From Pseudodesulfovibrio senegalensis (lineage in GTDB: Bacteria; Desulfobacterota; Desulfovibrionia; Desulfovibrionales; Desulfovibrionaceae): a stretch of 64,000 nt of DNA. A model generated the notes under the pieces. That model was not told the origin of the DNA. It did no database searches and was given only the letters and a program-made list of their open reading frames with translations. Position 1 is the first letter of the stretch, and each line of letters opens with the position of its first letter. Position numbers and translations under genes: made by a program. Location of the stretch: positions 1 to 64,000 of the forward strand of contig NZ_WAIE01000002.1 in NCBI RefSeq assembly GCF_008830225.1. The letters are read 5' to 3'. Shown piece after piece: positions 1 to 8,134 of the stretch.

Positions 1-77
1 GGCGTCCCCAAGGGGATTTGAACCCCTGTTAACGGCGTGAAAGGCCGTCGTCCTGGGCCAGGCTAGACGATGGGGAC
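1..77 (-). tRNA. tRNA-Glu (anticodon TTC), 3' end at window edge
   Basis: Read on the minus strand, this folds into a full cloverleaf. The acceptor stem pairs GTCCCCA with TGGGGAC, and the anticodon loop CTTTCAC carries TTC, which reads Glu codons. The T arm contains GGTTCAAATCC. The encoded CCA tail is cut by the window start, so only G-C-C is visible. The body is the same as the copy at 463..540. Confidence 0.95.
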
Positions 78-80
78 GCA

Positions 81-421
81 TGAATCGACTGGCATTTCGG
101 CGGGTGCCTGAACCCTTTGCTTGCCGGTTTGCCTCGTCGGGAGAAGCGTATTTTGCACATTTTTTCGAGCGTGGCAAGTCTTTTCGTGAGGGGGGTGCGT
201 TTTTGTTCTCGGCAAGATGGTTATGCGGATGAATGGCGCGGTTGTTCAGGGGCGAAAGGGCCGTTTTTTTCCTTTTTGAAGAAAGCTGATGGACGATCAG
301 AAGATTATTTCAACGCTAAAAAGGTGTAATTGGCCAACTGTCTCCGGTGTTGTCAGTGGCGGATTGCCATTGAGACAAAAATTACCTGTTGAAAAGAACA
401 GGGACAGAATGATTGACCACG
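81..421. other. intergenic stretch with no supported gene
   Basis: About 340 bp lie between the two tRNA-Glu copies. Short open frames exist (for example 117..329 on the plus strand), but they lack a convincing Shine-Dalgarno sequence and have no recognisable composition. A T-rich run near 264-276 is not preceded by a strong hairpin. I see no gene or regulatory element here that I can support. Confidence 0.5.
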
Positions 422-452
422 AAAAAGAGCAGCCGCATGAAGCGACTGCTCT
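422..452 (-). terminator. rho-independent terminator after tRNA-Gln/tRNA-Glu
   Basis: On the minus strand GAGCAGTCGC and GCGGCTGCTC pair (one mismatch) around a TTCAT loop, and five Ts follow. It sits about 10 bp past the 3' end of the tRNA-Glu gene at 463..540, so it should end that tRNA transcript. Confidence 0.8.
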
Positions 453-462
453 GAACTTTCGA

Positions 463-540
463 TGGCGTCCCCAAGGGGATTTGAACCCCTGTTAACGGCG
501 TGAAAGGCCGTCGTCCTGGGCCAGGCTAGACGATGGGGAC
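463..540 (-). tRNA. tRNA-Glu (anticodon TTC)
   Basis: This is a complete cloverleaf on the minus strand with acceptor GTCCCCA/TGGGGAC, discriminator G and an encoded CCA. Anticodon TTC lies in loop CTTTCAC. The body matches the copy at 1..77, so this is a local duplication. It lies 20 bp downstream of tRNA-Gln and just before a terminator, so the two tRNAs are probably cotranscribed. Confidence 0.97.
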
Positions 541-560
541 ACTATTTCAAAAAGCAAATT

Positions 561-635
561 TGGCTGGGCTGCAAGGACTCGAACCTTGATTAACGGAACC
601 AGAATCCGCCGTCCTGCCAATTGAACGACAGCCCA
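561..635 (-). tRNA. tRNA-Gln (anticodon CTG)
   Basis: This is a complete minus-strand cloverleaf of 75 nt with encoded CCA. The acceptor stem pairs TGGGCTG with CAGCCCA. The anticodon stem GCGGA/TCCGT encloses loop TTCTGGT, giving anticodon CTG for Gln CAG codons. It is the first gene of a small tRNA unit followed by tRNA-Glu. Confidence 0.95.
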
Positions 636-650
636 ACAGCGAGAGGTTGA

Positions 651-677
651 TTTATAGTTTACCCAGTGGGTTGTCAA
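651..677 (-). promoter_or_regulatory. sigma70-type promoter of the tRNA-Gln/tRNA-Glu unit
   Basis: On the minus strand a perfect TTGACA (677..672) is followed after 15 bp by TATAAA (656..651). Transcription would start close to the tRNA-Gln 5' end at 635. A 9-bp inverted repeat, AGAGGTTGA/TCAACCTCT (642-650 and 674-682), brackets the promoter. The spacer is short, but the hexamers are near consensus. Confidence 0.65.
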
Positions 678-695
678 CCTCTTTCGGCAATTTTT

Positions 696-1049
696 TTATA
701 CGGCGTTCGCCAGGCGGCGGGTACGCTTTTTCAGCTTGTTGATCTTGCGGCGCAGGTATTCGCGGTCGGCGCGTTCGGTGATGGATTCCTTCTTCACGCG
801 CAGTTCGCGGATCTGACGCTTGATGGAGAAGATCTGGTCCTTGTAGGGGGAGACTTTGCCGTCTTCGTCGTTCATGCCGAAGAGGTCCTTGATGGTCTCG
901 ACCAGCTCGTCCTTGCTCTTGGAAGAGGCACCGGTGATCATGGGCAGTTTGGCCATGCACAGGGCGCGCAGTTCCTTGGCGGTCATTTTGTCCAGAGCCT
1001 TGGTCAGGCCCAACTCTTCAAAGGAAATTTCCTTGACGTCTTCACTCAT
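696..1049 (-). CDS. small charged protein of unknown function
   Basis: The 117-residue product starts at the ATG at 1049, which has AGGAG about 7 nt upstream. An in-frame extension to 1088 would overlap the previous gene and has no ribosome site. I do not recognise a named family. The N-terminal part (about residues 1-60) has a short helical region around KAELRALC and KSKDELVETIKDLFG that resembles SAP or Rho-N type modules. The C-terminal 60 residues are very rich in Lys and Arg and probably form a helical hairpin, with nucleic-acid binding the obvious guess. It follows the dciA-like gene by about 35 bp, so the two may be cotranscribed. Confidence 0.75.
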   Translation of the reverse strand: MSEDVKEISFEELGLTKALDKMTAKELRALCMAKLPMITGASSKSKDELVETIKDLFGMNDEDGKVSPYKDQIFSIKRQIRELRVKKESITERADREYLRRKINKLKKRTRRLANAV

Positions 1050-1084
1050 GATGCTTCTCCTGACGACCGCAAGCGGCCGTATAT

Positions 1085-1567
1085 TCATTCTTCTTCAAAA
1101 ATTTGCTGATAGGCCCGGTAACATTTTCCCACGGCAGAATCCGGGTCGATCGTACTGTTCAGCGTGCCTAACACGCCGGGTTTCTTGCGTTTCATTGGGG
1201 CGAGTGGCTTCTTTGCCGCCTTGTGCCGACCCAATGGAACCCTGCCGTTTAGCAGTTCAAACAGTACTTTGTCAAAGACTTCTTCGCCAAAAAAGCGGTT
1301 TACTATTTCAAGGATGAGCGGAGCGAGGTAATGGGCTTCCTGAACCACCACGGGATCGTGCGCGGCCAGAATGAGCTTGTTGCCCCGGTGTCCGAGAGGG
1401 CGGGCCATGTCGGCCATGTCTCCCATGAGTTCGTCCCACGCACGCCACAGACGCACCATCCGCATGTTGTCGCCGGTGTCGAATTTTTCCAGCAACGGCA
1501 TCAGTTGGGAGCCAATCCGTTTTACCGGGGCCTTGCGTTTGTTTCCTTTGTTGGGTCGGTAAGCCAT
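1085..1567 (-). CDS. DUF721/DciA-like protein
   Basis: The protein has 160 residues. GGAG lies 6 nt before the ATG. The central region (about residues 30-110) has the DUF721 pattern: a Trp-rich helix (RLWRAWDELMG), then a KLILAAHDPVVVQEAHYL-type strand-helix, and a helix beginning ILEIVNRFFGEEV. DciA proteins interact with the replicative helicase DnaB and are the common bacterial helicase loader-type factor. The C-terminal extension is basic and family-variable. The family call is good; the DciA role is inferred from the family. Confidence 0.7.
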   Translation of the reverse strand: MAYRPNKGNKRKAPVKRIGSQLMPLLEKFDTGDNMRMVRLWRAWDELMGDMADMARPLGHRGNKLILAAHDPVVVQEAHYLAPLILEIVNRFFGEEVFDKVLFELLNGRVPLGRHKAAKKPLAPMKRKKPGVLGTLNSTIDPDSAVGKCYRAYQQIFEEE

Positions 1568-1792
1568 GCGTTCTCCGTGGGCCCTTCTTATAGTATATGG
1601 CCGCCGGGGCGCAAGTCCGCATCACGGACCATCGGGCTGCTGGCAGAGGTTTGCGCGCAGCAAAGGCAAAGAGGAGCAGGCTTCGCGTTTTTGAGGCGCG
1701 TGGCCGTGCCCGTTTTCGCCGTGCCATGAACTATTCTTGAGGGCTGCGCGATCCGGTTTTGTGGTCAGTCTGCCGGGTGGCGGGCCGCCGGG

Positions 1793-2683
1793 TCAGGCGC
1801 AGGGCTTGGCCCGGTAGTTCACAATCAGGGTCGGGCTGCTGGGTGAGAGCGCCACCTGCACCACCGTGGAGCCGATGAGCGCCTGATGCGAGTCCTTGGC
1901 CGAGGAGTGGCGCGCCAGAACCAGCATGTCCGCTTCGCGCCAGCGGGCGTACTTGAGGATTTCGCAGTAGGGTACACCCTCCCACGCCTCATACTTGTGT
2001 TCCACGCCGTTCAGGATGTGGGCATACTTGCGCTTCATGCGCGCAATGGCTTCGTCGATGAAGACCTGCATGTCCTGCACGTAGTACTTGGGCGAAGGGT
2101 AGGCAAGGCCGGTATCCAGCACATGGAAGATGCTCAGCGTCGCCCCGAAACTGCGGGCCATGTTTGCCGCATGGCACAGCGCGCTTTCGGATGGCGTGCT
2201 CAGGTCCGTGCACATGACGATGTTCTTGGGATCGCGTTCCAGCAGGGGGGAAGGCCGCGAGACCACCAGCACGGGCACCACGGTCTGCATGCTCACGCGG
2301 GCTATGTTGGTGTCCACCAGACCCCACATTCGTGGCACCGGGCAGGTCTTGCCGTCGGAGTGCGGTCCCATGACGATGAGGTCGGCGCCTTCCTTGGTGG
2401 CCAGTGAGGCCAGATCGTCCGCAGGCATTCGGCAGACAACGTGGATGCGGTGGTCAATGCCATCGAGCCGTGTGCCGAAGTGCTCGGCAATGGCCTTTCT
2501 GGTGTCGCCCACAAGTTCGGGGCAGGTTATCGAGCTTTGCGCACCCCAATGGACGTCGGGCAGCTCGCAGGCGTGGTAGATGATGAGCTGGGCGTTGTGC
2601 CGTCGGGCCAGGGCAAGGGCTGTGTCTGTTGCGTGCTTGGTGCTGGGCTTGGGTGTGGCCGCCAGAATGATCTTGGAAAACAT
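1793..2683 (-). CDS. universal stress protein, two UspA domains
   Basis: The protein has 296 residues, starting at the ATG at 2683 with GGAGG just upstream (spacing about 6). Two UspA-type alpha/beta domains follow one another, roughly residues 1-148 and 152-296. The second opens with KNIVMCTDLSTPSESAL and ends with LVLARHSSAKDS...GSTVVQVALSPSSPTLIV, close to the usual nucleotide-binding G-X9-G-S layout. The first domain has a degenerate version (GPHSDGKTCPVPRM) and may not bind ATP. It is divergent from sahR, sharing about 200 bp of upstream DNA. The specific role is unknown. Confidence 0.9.
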   Translation of the reverse strand: MFSKIILAATPKPSTKHATDTALALARRHNAQLIIYHACELPDVHWGAQSSITCPELVGDTRKAIAEHFGTRLDGIDHRIHVVCRMPADDLASLATKEGADLIVMGPHSDGKTCPVPRMWGLVDTNIARVSMQTVVPVLVVSRPSPLLERDPKNIVMCTDLSTPSESALCHAANMARSFGATLSIFHVLDTGLAYPSPKYYVQDMQVFIDEAIARMKRKYAHILNGVEHKYEAWEGVPYCEILKYARWREADMLVLARHSSAKDSHQALIGSTVVQVALSPSSPTLIVNYRAKPCA

Positions 2684-2817
2684 GCCCGACCTCCTTGTGA
2701 ATGAGGAATTGCGTTGCCGGTTCAAGGCCGCGGTTTCTTTTATTTATACTATTTCATAAATAATCCCTTTATGCCATAGGATGAGGCAAAATATCACATA
2801 TGGTGGCATTGTGTGGC

Positions 2818-2846
2818 TTGACCGGGCCGCGACCTTGCTGTAGAAC
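2818..2846 (+). promoter_or_regulatory. sigma70-type promoter of sahR-ahcY
   Basis: TTGACC (2818-2823) and TAGAAC (2841-2846) are separated by 17 bp. Transcription would start near 2853, immediately before the inverted repeat at 2860-2879, so a repressor bound there would block initiation or early elongation. Confidence 0.6.
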
Positions 2847-2859
2847 GGCTCTTGGAATC

Positions 2860-2879
2860 ATATCAAGATATATTGATAT
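2860..2879. promoter_or_regulatory. candidate SahR operator (inverted repeat)
   Basis: A perfect palindrome with arms ATATCAA and TTGATAT is separated by 6 bp. It ends 12 bp before the sahR start codon and just downstream of the predicted promoter. ArsR-family repressors bind such AT-rich dyads, and autoregulation of the sahR-ahcY unit is the natural reading. Confidence 0.75.
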
Positions 2880-2891
2880 ACGCAGAGAGCC

Positions 2892-3803
2892 ATGGAAATA
2901 CTGAAATATTGCAAAGCATTGGCCGATGAGACGCGGGCCCGGTTGGTGAATGTACTGCTCCGGTTCGAATTGAACGTGGGCGAAATAGTACAGCTCATGG
3001 AGATGGGACAGTCGCGCATTTCCCGGCACCTGAAGATTCTGGCGGATTCCGGGCTTGTGGAATGTCGCCGGGATGGATTGTGGGCCTTTTATCGTGCCAG
3101 CGACAGCGGTCCGGGGCGGAATTTTCTGGATGGCGTGGCGCCGGTCATGGAAGGTGAGGCCGTGTTCGGCCAGGACCTTGCCCGTGCGGCCAAGGTCATC
3201 CGCGAGCGCATGGCCCAGACCCGGCAATTCTTCGACTCCATTGCCGACGATTGGGACAGGCTCAACAAGGAAGTGCTGGGCAGCATGGACCTGCGCGGCG
3301 AGATCGTCTCGCGGGTTTCGGGATGCGACGTTGCCGCGGACCTCGGTTGCGGCACCGGCGAATTGCTGGCTCTGATGGCGCAGAAGTCCCGCACGGTGAT
3401 CGGCGTGGACAGTTCGCCCAAGATGCTGGAACTGGCCGAAGACCGTTTTCACGGAGATGCCCGGGTGAGCCTGCGCATCGGTGAGCTTTCCTTTCTGCCC
3501 CTGCGGGACTGGGAGGCGGATTGCGTGGTGGTCAGCCTCGTGCTGCACCATCTGGCCCGGCCTCTGGAGGCATTGGTCGAGGCAGGGCGCGTGCTCAAGA
3601 CCGGCGGACGGCTCGTGGTGGCCGAGTTCGACAAGCACGATAACGAAGTCATGCGCACCGAATACGGCGATCGCCAGCTCGGCATCGCCAACCGAGAAAT
3701 GCGGGGCTGGCTGGAAAAGGCCGGTTTCGAGGTGCGGGAACAAACGGAATACAAGGTTAACATGGGACTTGCGGTCATCCTGTACGAAGCGGTCAGGCTG
3801 TAG
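2892..3803 (+). CDS. sahR: ArsR-type HTH plus SAM-methyltransferase-like sensor domain, SahR-like
   Basis: The protein has 303 residues. Residues about 1-75 form an ArsR winged helix (ETRARLVNVLLRFELNVGEI, then SRISRHLKILADSGLV). Residues about 120-300 form a class I methyltransferase fold with the SAM motif AADLGCGTGELLAL. SahR, described in Proteobacteria including Desulfovibrio alaskensis, has this architecture. It senses S-adenosylhomocysteine and represses SAM-cycle genes. The gene lies 48 bp upstream of ahcY with a palindrome in front of it, which fits that role. A true methyltransferase activity is not excluded by the sequence. Confidence 0.88.
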   Translation: MEILKYCKALADETRARLVNVLLRFELNVGEIVQLMEMGQSRISRHLKILADSGLVECRRDGLWAFYRASDSGPGRNFLDGVAPVMEGEAVFGQDLARAAKVIRERMAQTRQFFDSIADDWDRLNKEVLGSMDLRGEIVSRVSGCDVAADLGCGTGELLALMAQKSRTVIGVDSSPKMLELAEDRFHGDARVSLRIGELSFLPLRDWEADCVVVSLVLHHLARPLEALVEAGRVLKTGGRLVVAEFDKHDNEVMRTEYGDRQLGIANREMRGWLEKAGFEVREQTEYKVNMGLAVILYEAVRL

Positions 3804-3851
3804 CATTTCCGGAAAATCAACATACGCACAAACCCCCTTATGGAGGATATC

Positions 3852-5279
3852 ATGAGCAACGTGAAACCTGTGGACCCGAAATTGGAATACAAGGTTGCGG
3901 ACATCGAACTGGCCGAGTGGGGCCGCAAGGAAATGCAGCTTTCCGAGCGCGAAATGCCCGGCCTGATGCAGCTGCGTGCCAAGTACGGCAAGGAAAAGCC
4001 CCTCAAGGGCATGAAGATCATGGGCTCCCTGCACATGACCATCCAGACCGCCATGCTCATCGAGACCCTGCATGAGTTGGGCGCGGACATTCGCTGGGCT
4101 TCCTGCAATATTTTTTCCACCCAGGACCATGCCGCGGCCGCCATTGCCAAGGCCGGAACCGCCAAGGTCTTTGCCTGGAAGGGCGAAACCCTCGAGGAAT
4201 ACTGGTGGTGCACCGAGCAGGCCCTGACCTGGCCCGACGGCTCCGGCCCGGACCTGATCGTGGACGACGGCGGCGACGCCACCCTGCTTATCCATCAGGG
4301 CGTCAAGGTCGAGCGTGATCCGTCCCTGGCCGAAAAACATTACGACAATCCGGAATTTGCTTTGGTCATGGCCCGTCTCGGCGCGTCCGCCAAGAACAAT
4401 CCGGGCAAGTGGCAATCCATTGCCAAGGCCATGCGCGGCGTTTCCGAGGAAACCACCACCGGCGTTCATCGCCTGTACGAAATGGAGCGCAACGGCGAGC
4501 TGCTGTTCCCGGCCATCAACGTCAACGATTCCGTGACCAAGTCCAAGTTCGACAACCTGTACGGCTGCCGTGAATCGCTGGCCGACGGCATCAAGCGCGC
4601 CACGGACGTGATGGTGGCGGGCAAGGTCGTGGTGGTCGTGGGCTACGGCGACGTGGGCAAGGGCTGCGCCCAGTCCATGCGCGGCTTTGGCGCACGCGTG
4701 CTGGTCACGGAAGTGGATCCCATCTGCGCGCTGCAGGCCGCCATGGAAGGCTACGAAGTGACCACCATGGACAAGGCGCTGGAAGAGGGCGACATCTACG
4801 TCACCTGCACCGGCAACTATCAGGTCGTCACCGGCGAGCACATGGAACGCATGAAGGACGAGGCCATCGTCTGCAACATCGGCCACTTCGACAATGAAAT
4901 CGAAATGTCCTACCTGGAAAACAATCCCAAGTGCTCCAAGCAGGAAATCAAGCCGCAGGTGGACAAGTGGACTCTGGAGTCCGGCAACTCCATCATCGTG
5001 CTGGCCGAAGGACGTCTGGTGAACCTGGGTTGCGCCACGGGCCACCCCAGCTTCGTCATGTCCAACTCCTTCACCAACCAGGTGCTGGCCCAGATCGACC
5101 TTGCCGCCAACGACTACGAGCCCAAGGTCATGATTCTTTCCAAGAAGCTGGACGAGGAAGTGGCCCGCCTGCATCTGGAAAGGCTCGGCGTGAAGCTGGA
5201 GACCCTGAGCCAGGAACAGGCCGACTACATTGGCGTTCCCGTGGAAGGTCCGTACAAGGCGGATCACTACCGCTACTAA
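3852..5279 (+). CDS. ahcY: adenosylhomocysteinase (S-adenosylhomocysteine hydrolase)
   Basis: The protein has 475 residues, starting at the ATG at 3852 after GGAGG (a 4-codon upstream extension has no ribosome site). It splits S-adenosylhomocysteine to adenosine and homocysteine in the SAM cycle, using bound NAD. Visible family features are [20 protein letters not shown], the NAD motif [24 protein letters not shown], and the conserved C-terminal DHYRY that reaches into the partner subunit's NAD site. It is the second gene after sahR and is closed by a strong terminator, so regulation by SAH through SahR is likely. Confidence 0.98.
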   Translation: MSNVKPVDPKLEYKVADIELAEWGRKEMQLSEREMPGLMQLRAKYGKEKPLKGMKIMGSLHMTIQTAMLIETLHELGADIRWASCNIFSTQDHAAAAIAKAGTAKVFAWKGETLEEYWWCTEQALTWPDGSGPDLIVDDGGDATLLIHQGVKVERDPSLAEKHYDNPEFALVMARLGASAKNNPGKWQSIAKAMRGVSEETTTGVHRLYEMERNGELLFPAINVNDSVTKSKFDNLYGCRESLADGIKRATDVMVAGKVVVVVGYGDVGKGCAQSMRGFGARVLVTEVDPICALQAAMEGYEVTTMDKALEEGDIYVTCTGNYQVVTGEHMERMKDEAIVCNIGHFDNEIEMSYLENNPKCSKQEIKPQVDKWTLESGNSIIVLAEGRLVNLGCATGHPSFVMSNSFTNQVLAQIDLAANDYEPKVMILSKKLDEEVARLHLERLGVKLETLSQEQADYIGVPVEGPYKADHYRY

Positions 5280-5324
5280 TTCTGTTGCAGTGCCGCAACG
5301 ATGCGGCCAGCAGGGCGATTTCGT

Positions 5325-5359
5325 GCGGAGGCCGGTGATTTCCGGTCTCCGCCTTTTTT
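5325..5359 (+). terminator. rho-independent terminator after ahcY
   Basis: GCGGAGGCCGG pairs with CCGGTCTCCGC (one G-U pair), followed by C and six Ts. It lies 46 bp after the ahcY stop codon. Confidence 0.92.
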
Positions 5360-5471
5360 CGCGTGAAGGCCTCGCGTTGGGCAATGGTTTTTTAAATCGC
5401 TGTAACATACTGTAAATCAATGCTTTGACGTTGCTCACGGCCGGGCGTATTACCCGGTGCAAGGAGTGCTC

Positions 5472-6371
5472 ATGGGACATACGATTACAAACCGCGCCAA
5501 GGTCGTGGGCATTGTTTGCGCAGTGCTGGCCACGGTGATCTGGTCCGGTAATTTCATCATAGCCCGGGGGATGGCCGAAAGCGTGCCGCCCGCAACGCTG
5601 GCCTTCATGCGCTGGAGCGTGGCCTCGCTGGCCGTGTTGCCGCTTGGCCTTGGCGCATTGCTTCGCGACTGGCCCGTGGTGCGCAGGAACCTGCCCGTGC
5701 TGCTGCTCACCTCGCTGTTGGGGGTCACGGTCTTCAACACCGTGTTGTATCTGGCCGGGCGTACCACCGTGACCCTGAACCTTTCGCTCATATCCACCAC
5801 CTTTCCGGTTTTCGTGATCGTACTTTCGAGGATATTTCTGGGCGAGCCTGTATCCGTGCGGCGGGTGTCGGGCATTATGCTGGCCATCGGCGGCATCGTC
5901 TTTCTTGTGGTACAGGGAGACCTGAACCGTTTGCGTACGCTCACCTTTGCTTCCGGCGACCTGTGGATGCTGACCGCGGCGTTCATCTTTGCGGTCTACA
6001 GCCTGTTGGTGCGGCGCAAGCCCCGCGACATGAGCCAGAACGGTTTTCTGGCCTTCACCTTTCTGGCCGGGCTGGTCATGCTGACCCCGTGGATGCTCTG
6101 GGAACAGGCCGGGAGTTCGTGGCCCGTCATGACCATGCCCGTGGTCGGCTCGGTGCTGTACATCGGACTGATGGCCTCGCTGGTGGCCTACTTCTGCTGG
6201 AACAGGGCCGTGGCCTCCATCGGTCCGGCCAAGGCCGGTTTCATCTATTACAGCCTGCCCGTGTTCAGCGCGGCCGAGGCCTACCTGATCCTCGGCGAAC
6301 CCGTGACCCTCGTGCATGTGCTCAGCGGCGCGTGCGTGCTCACGGGCATCATCGTGGCGACCCGCAGCTGA
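5472..6371 (+). CDS. EamA-family (DMT superfamily) transporter
   Basis: The protein has 299 residues and starts at the ATG at 5472 with AAGGAG 6 nt upstream. About ten hydrophobic helices are arranged as two EamA repeats (roughly residues 10-140 and 155-295). Typical signatures are [15 protein letters not shown] near the N terminus and [20 protein letters not shown] in the second repeat. Members of this inner-membrane family export or import small metabolites, amino acids or drugs. The substrate cannot be told from the sequence. It has its own upstream region after the ahcY terminator. Confidence 0.9.
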   Translation: MGHTITNRAKVVGIVCAVLATVIWSGNFIIARGMAESVPPATLAFMRWSVASLAVLPLGLGALLRDWPVVRRNLPVLLLTSLLGVTVFNTVLYLAGRTTVTLNLSLISTTFPVFVIVLSRIFLGEPVSVRRVSGIMLAIGGIVFLVVQGDLNRLRTLTFASGDLWMLTAAFIFAVYSLLVRRKPRDMSQNGFLAFTFLAGLVMLTPWMLWEQAGSSWPVMTMPVVGSVLYIGLMASLVAYFCWNRAVASIGPAKAGFIYYSLPVFSAAEAYLILGEPVTLVHVLSGACVLTGIIVATRS

Positions 6372-6377
6372 CCCCCG

Positions 6378-6400
6378 CGTGCCCGGTCCCGGGCACGTTT
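6378..6400 (+). terminator. possible weak terminator after the EamA gene
   Basis: CGTGCCCGG and CCGGGCACG form a perfect 9-bp stem with a very short loop, but only three Ts follow. It sits 7 bp after the stop codon. Confidence 0.4.
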
Positions 6401-6510
6401 CGGGTGTAGTAGCCCCATGCTACCCATGGGTGACGGTATTGGTGTATGCTTCGTCCCATGGGCATGGTCTATGGCCGTGCGTTTTGTTCACAAACCGATT
6501 GGAGGTACGC

Positions 6511-7077
6511 ATGGGAAAGAACATCCTGATAGTTTGCGGCGATTTTGTGGAAGATTATGAATTGATGGTGCCGTTCCAGGCCTTGCAGGCCATGGGCTTC
6601 GGCGTGGATGCGGTTTGCCCGGATAAGAAGGCCGGCGATGTGGTGGCCACCGCCATTCATGATTTCGAGGGGCATCAGACCTATACGGAAAAGCCGGGCC
6701 ACAATTTTGCCCTGAACGCGGATTTTGATTCCGTGGATGCCGGGCAGTATGACGGGCTTCTGGTGCCGGGAGGTCGTGCCCCGGAATATCTGCGTCTCAA
6801 CAAGGCCGTGCTCGATCTGGTGCGCGCCTTTGATTCGGCGGGCAAGCCCGTTGCCGCCATTTGTCATGGCCCGCAGTTGCTGGCGGCAGCAGGGGTGCTC
6901 AAGGGGCACAAGGTCTCGGCCTATCCTGCCTGCGCCCCGGAAGTCGGGCTTGCCGGCGGCGAGTATGCGGACATCCCGCTTGATGCCGCGCTCACGGACG
7001 GCAATTTGGTTACCGCTCCGGCATGGCCCGCGCATCCGGCCTGGCTCAAACAGTTTGTGGCCCTGCTGGAAAAATAG
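6511..7077 (+). CDS. DJ-1/PfpI family protein
   Basis: The protein has 188 residues with GGAGG before the ATG at 6511. The DJ-1/PfpI fold covers the whole chain. The nucleophile-elbow motif [10 protein letters not shown] places the reactive Cys at residue 118 followed by His 119, with a conserved acidic residue at Glu 14. GGRAPEYLR is the family's substrate-loop motif. Relatives act as glyoxalase III/deglycase-like enzymes or, less certainly, intracellular proteases. The closest substrate cannot be assigned. A strong terminator follows, and the gene looks monocistronic. Confidence 0.92.
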   Translation: MGKNILIVCGDFVEDYELMVPFQALQAMGFGVDAVCPDKKAGDVVATAIHDFEGHQTYTEKPGHNFALNADFDSVDAGQYDGLLVPGGRAPEYLRLNKAVLDLVRAFDSAGKPVAAICHGPQLLAAAGVLKGHKVSAYPACAPEVGLAGGEYADIPLDAALTDGNLVTAPAWPAHPAWLKQFVALLEK

Positions 7078-7098
7078 CGGCCCGTTCGATGATGTTGT

Positions 7099-7129
7099 GC
7101 GCCCTGTTTCGTGCGGGGCGCTTTTTTTT
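7099..7129 (+). terminator. rho-independent terminator after the DJ-1 gene
   Basis: GCGCCC pairs with GGGCGC across a loop, followed by eight consecutive Ts, 21 bp after the stop codon. Confidence 0.9.
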
Positions 7130-7211
7130 CGTCCTCAGGAGCGGGATGACAATTCCCGGCTGTACGGGGTATGCATGCAGGGTCGCGAATTTCGAAACAG
7201 GAGAGCCTACC

Positions 7212-7652
7212 ATGTGCCGACTCTATCTTTCCGCTCCGGTGGAGCAGTATCGGTCCCAGACCCGTTCCGTGCGCATCAACGGCGTGGTGACCAGCATTCG
7301 TCTGGAGGCGCGCTTTTGGGATATTCTCGGCCGTCTGGCCGAAGCCGAGGGAATGACTCTGGGGAGGCTGCTTTCGCTTCTTCACGAAGAAGCCCTTGCC
7401 GCATACGGCAAGATCGACAATTTTGCTTCGCTTTTGCGTGTTGTCTGCACCACGTATCAGGCTGTTTCGGCAGAGACTCGGCCTGACCGGCACCGCATGG
7501 CGGAAGGGAATGCCGATGCCCGTTTCCGGGGACGCTTTCGTGCCGATCTTGACGCACGGCCTGCATCCGGGCATGTATCCCCTTCCACGAACGCAAAGGA
7601 GGCAGACAATGTCCGACGATATGGAAAAAACGCTGGCCGAAAAGAGCTATGA
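7212..7652 (+). CDS. ribbon-helix-helix domain protein
   Basis: The protein has 146 residues, starting MCRLYLSAPVEQY. Residues about 5-75 match the ribbon-helix-helix group common in Desulfovibrio: a strand YRSQTRSVRINGVVTSIRLE, then helices WDILGRLAEAEGM and LGRLLSLLHEEALA, and FASLLRVVCTTY. This should be a small DNA-binding dimer, although targets are unknown. The last 60 residues are Arg-rich and low in structure, and the final 44 nt overlap the start of the next gene in another frame. The upstream ribosome site is weak (AGGAGAG about 7 nt before the ATG). Confidence 0.75.
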   Translation: MCRLYLSAPVEQYRSQTRSVRINGVVTSIRLEARFWDILGRLAEAEGMTLGRLLSLLHEEALAAYGKIDNFASLLRVVCTTYQAVSAETRPDRHRMAEGNADARFRGRFRADLDARPASGHVSPSTNAKEADNVRRYGKNAGRKEL

Positions 7653-8046
7653 GGAATCCATTGCCAACGATTTCTTCAACATGATTCAGGAAGCGCGCGA
7701 AAACGGCGTGGACCTGGACGAGGGATTCGAAACCACGCCCCTTTCCATGCAGAACGCGACCCTGCGCTACATGTTTTACAACAAGAAGTTTCTCAAGGGC
7801 ACGAATATGCCCATGGCGCTCAAGAAAAAAATGGGCGTTTCCAATATCCTTACGGCCGTGGAAGTGAACGGCAAGCCCGTGGGGATTTTTCTGGTCTGCA
7901 CGCTTTCCGTGCCGCTGAGCAAGGTCCTGACGGAAGACCAGGTCTTCAAGAGCATCCAGACCAAAGCCCTGCATGATTTCAAGGGCAAGGTGGCCCTGCT
8001 CATGCAGCGCGGTTTCGAAACCGACGCCTCGGCTCCGGTCCACTAG
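7609..8046 (+). CDS. unknown 145-residue protein
   Basis: The start is at the ATG at 7609, preceded by AAAGGAGG at good spacing, inside the end of the previous frame. The protein is soluble with mixed helix and strand, for example SIANDFFNMIQEARENG and MGVSNILTAVEVNGKPVGIF. There is no signal peptide, membrane segment or motif I recognise. It is followed by a hairpin terminator, so it is probably the last gene of a unit with the ribbon-helix-helix protein. Confidence 0.8.
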   Translation: MSDDMEKTLAEKSYEESIANDFFNMIQEARENGVDLDEGFETTPLSMQNATLRYMFYNKKFLKGTNMPMALKKKMGVSNILTAVEVNGKPVGIFLVCTLSVPLSKVLTEDQVFKSIQTKALHDFKGKVALLMQRGFETDASAPVH

Positions 8047-8070
8047 CGAACAAACACGACAATCACGCAC

Positions 8071-8109
8071 AAGGGCGGGCTTTCGGCATATGGCCGGGCT
8101 TGCCCTTTT
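8071..8109 (+). terminator. rho-independent terminator before moeA
   Basis: AAGGGC pairs with GCCCTT across an inner imperfect stem, and the run of four Ts follows. It lies 24 bp after the preceding stop codon and ends about 26 bp before the moeA start. Confidence 0.75.
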
Positions 8110-8134
8110 GTTGTGCCTGCACCATACTCGATCC

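Noticed and set aside
117-329. A 70-codon plus-strand frame between the tRNA-Glu genes
   Set aside because: No ribosome site, no promoter and no recognisable protein features; it starts in a region of mixed composition.
1568-1792. Possible extra gene between the DciA-like and Usp genes
   Set aside because: The open frames on both strands run out of neighbouring genes in shifted frames and lack ribosome sites.
2769-6317. An uninterrupted minus-strand frame of almost 1200 codons opposite sahR-ahcY and the EamA gene
   Set aside because: Its product is a His/Gly/Gln/Arg-rich sequence with no family features. It mirrors the codon bias of the GC-rich genes on the other strand, which have clear families, ribosome sites and a terminator.
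6316-6510. A longer start for the DJ-1/PfpI protein
   Set aside because: The extension would overlap the EamA gene and has no family similarity. The ATG at 6511 has GGAGG at good spacing.
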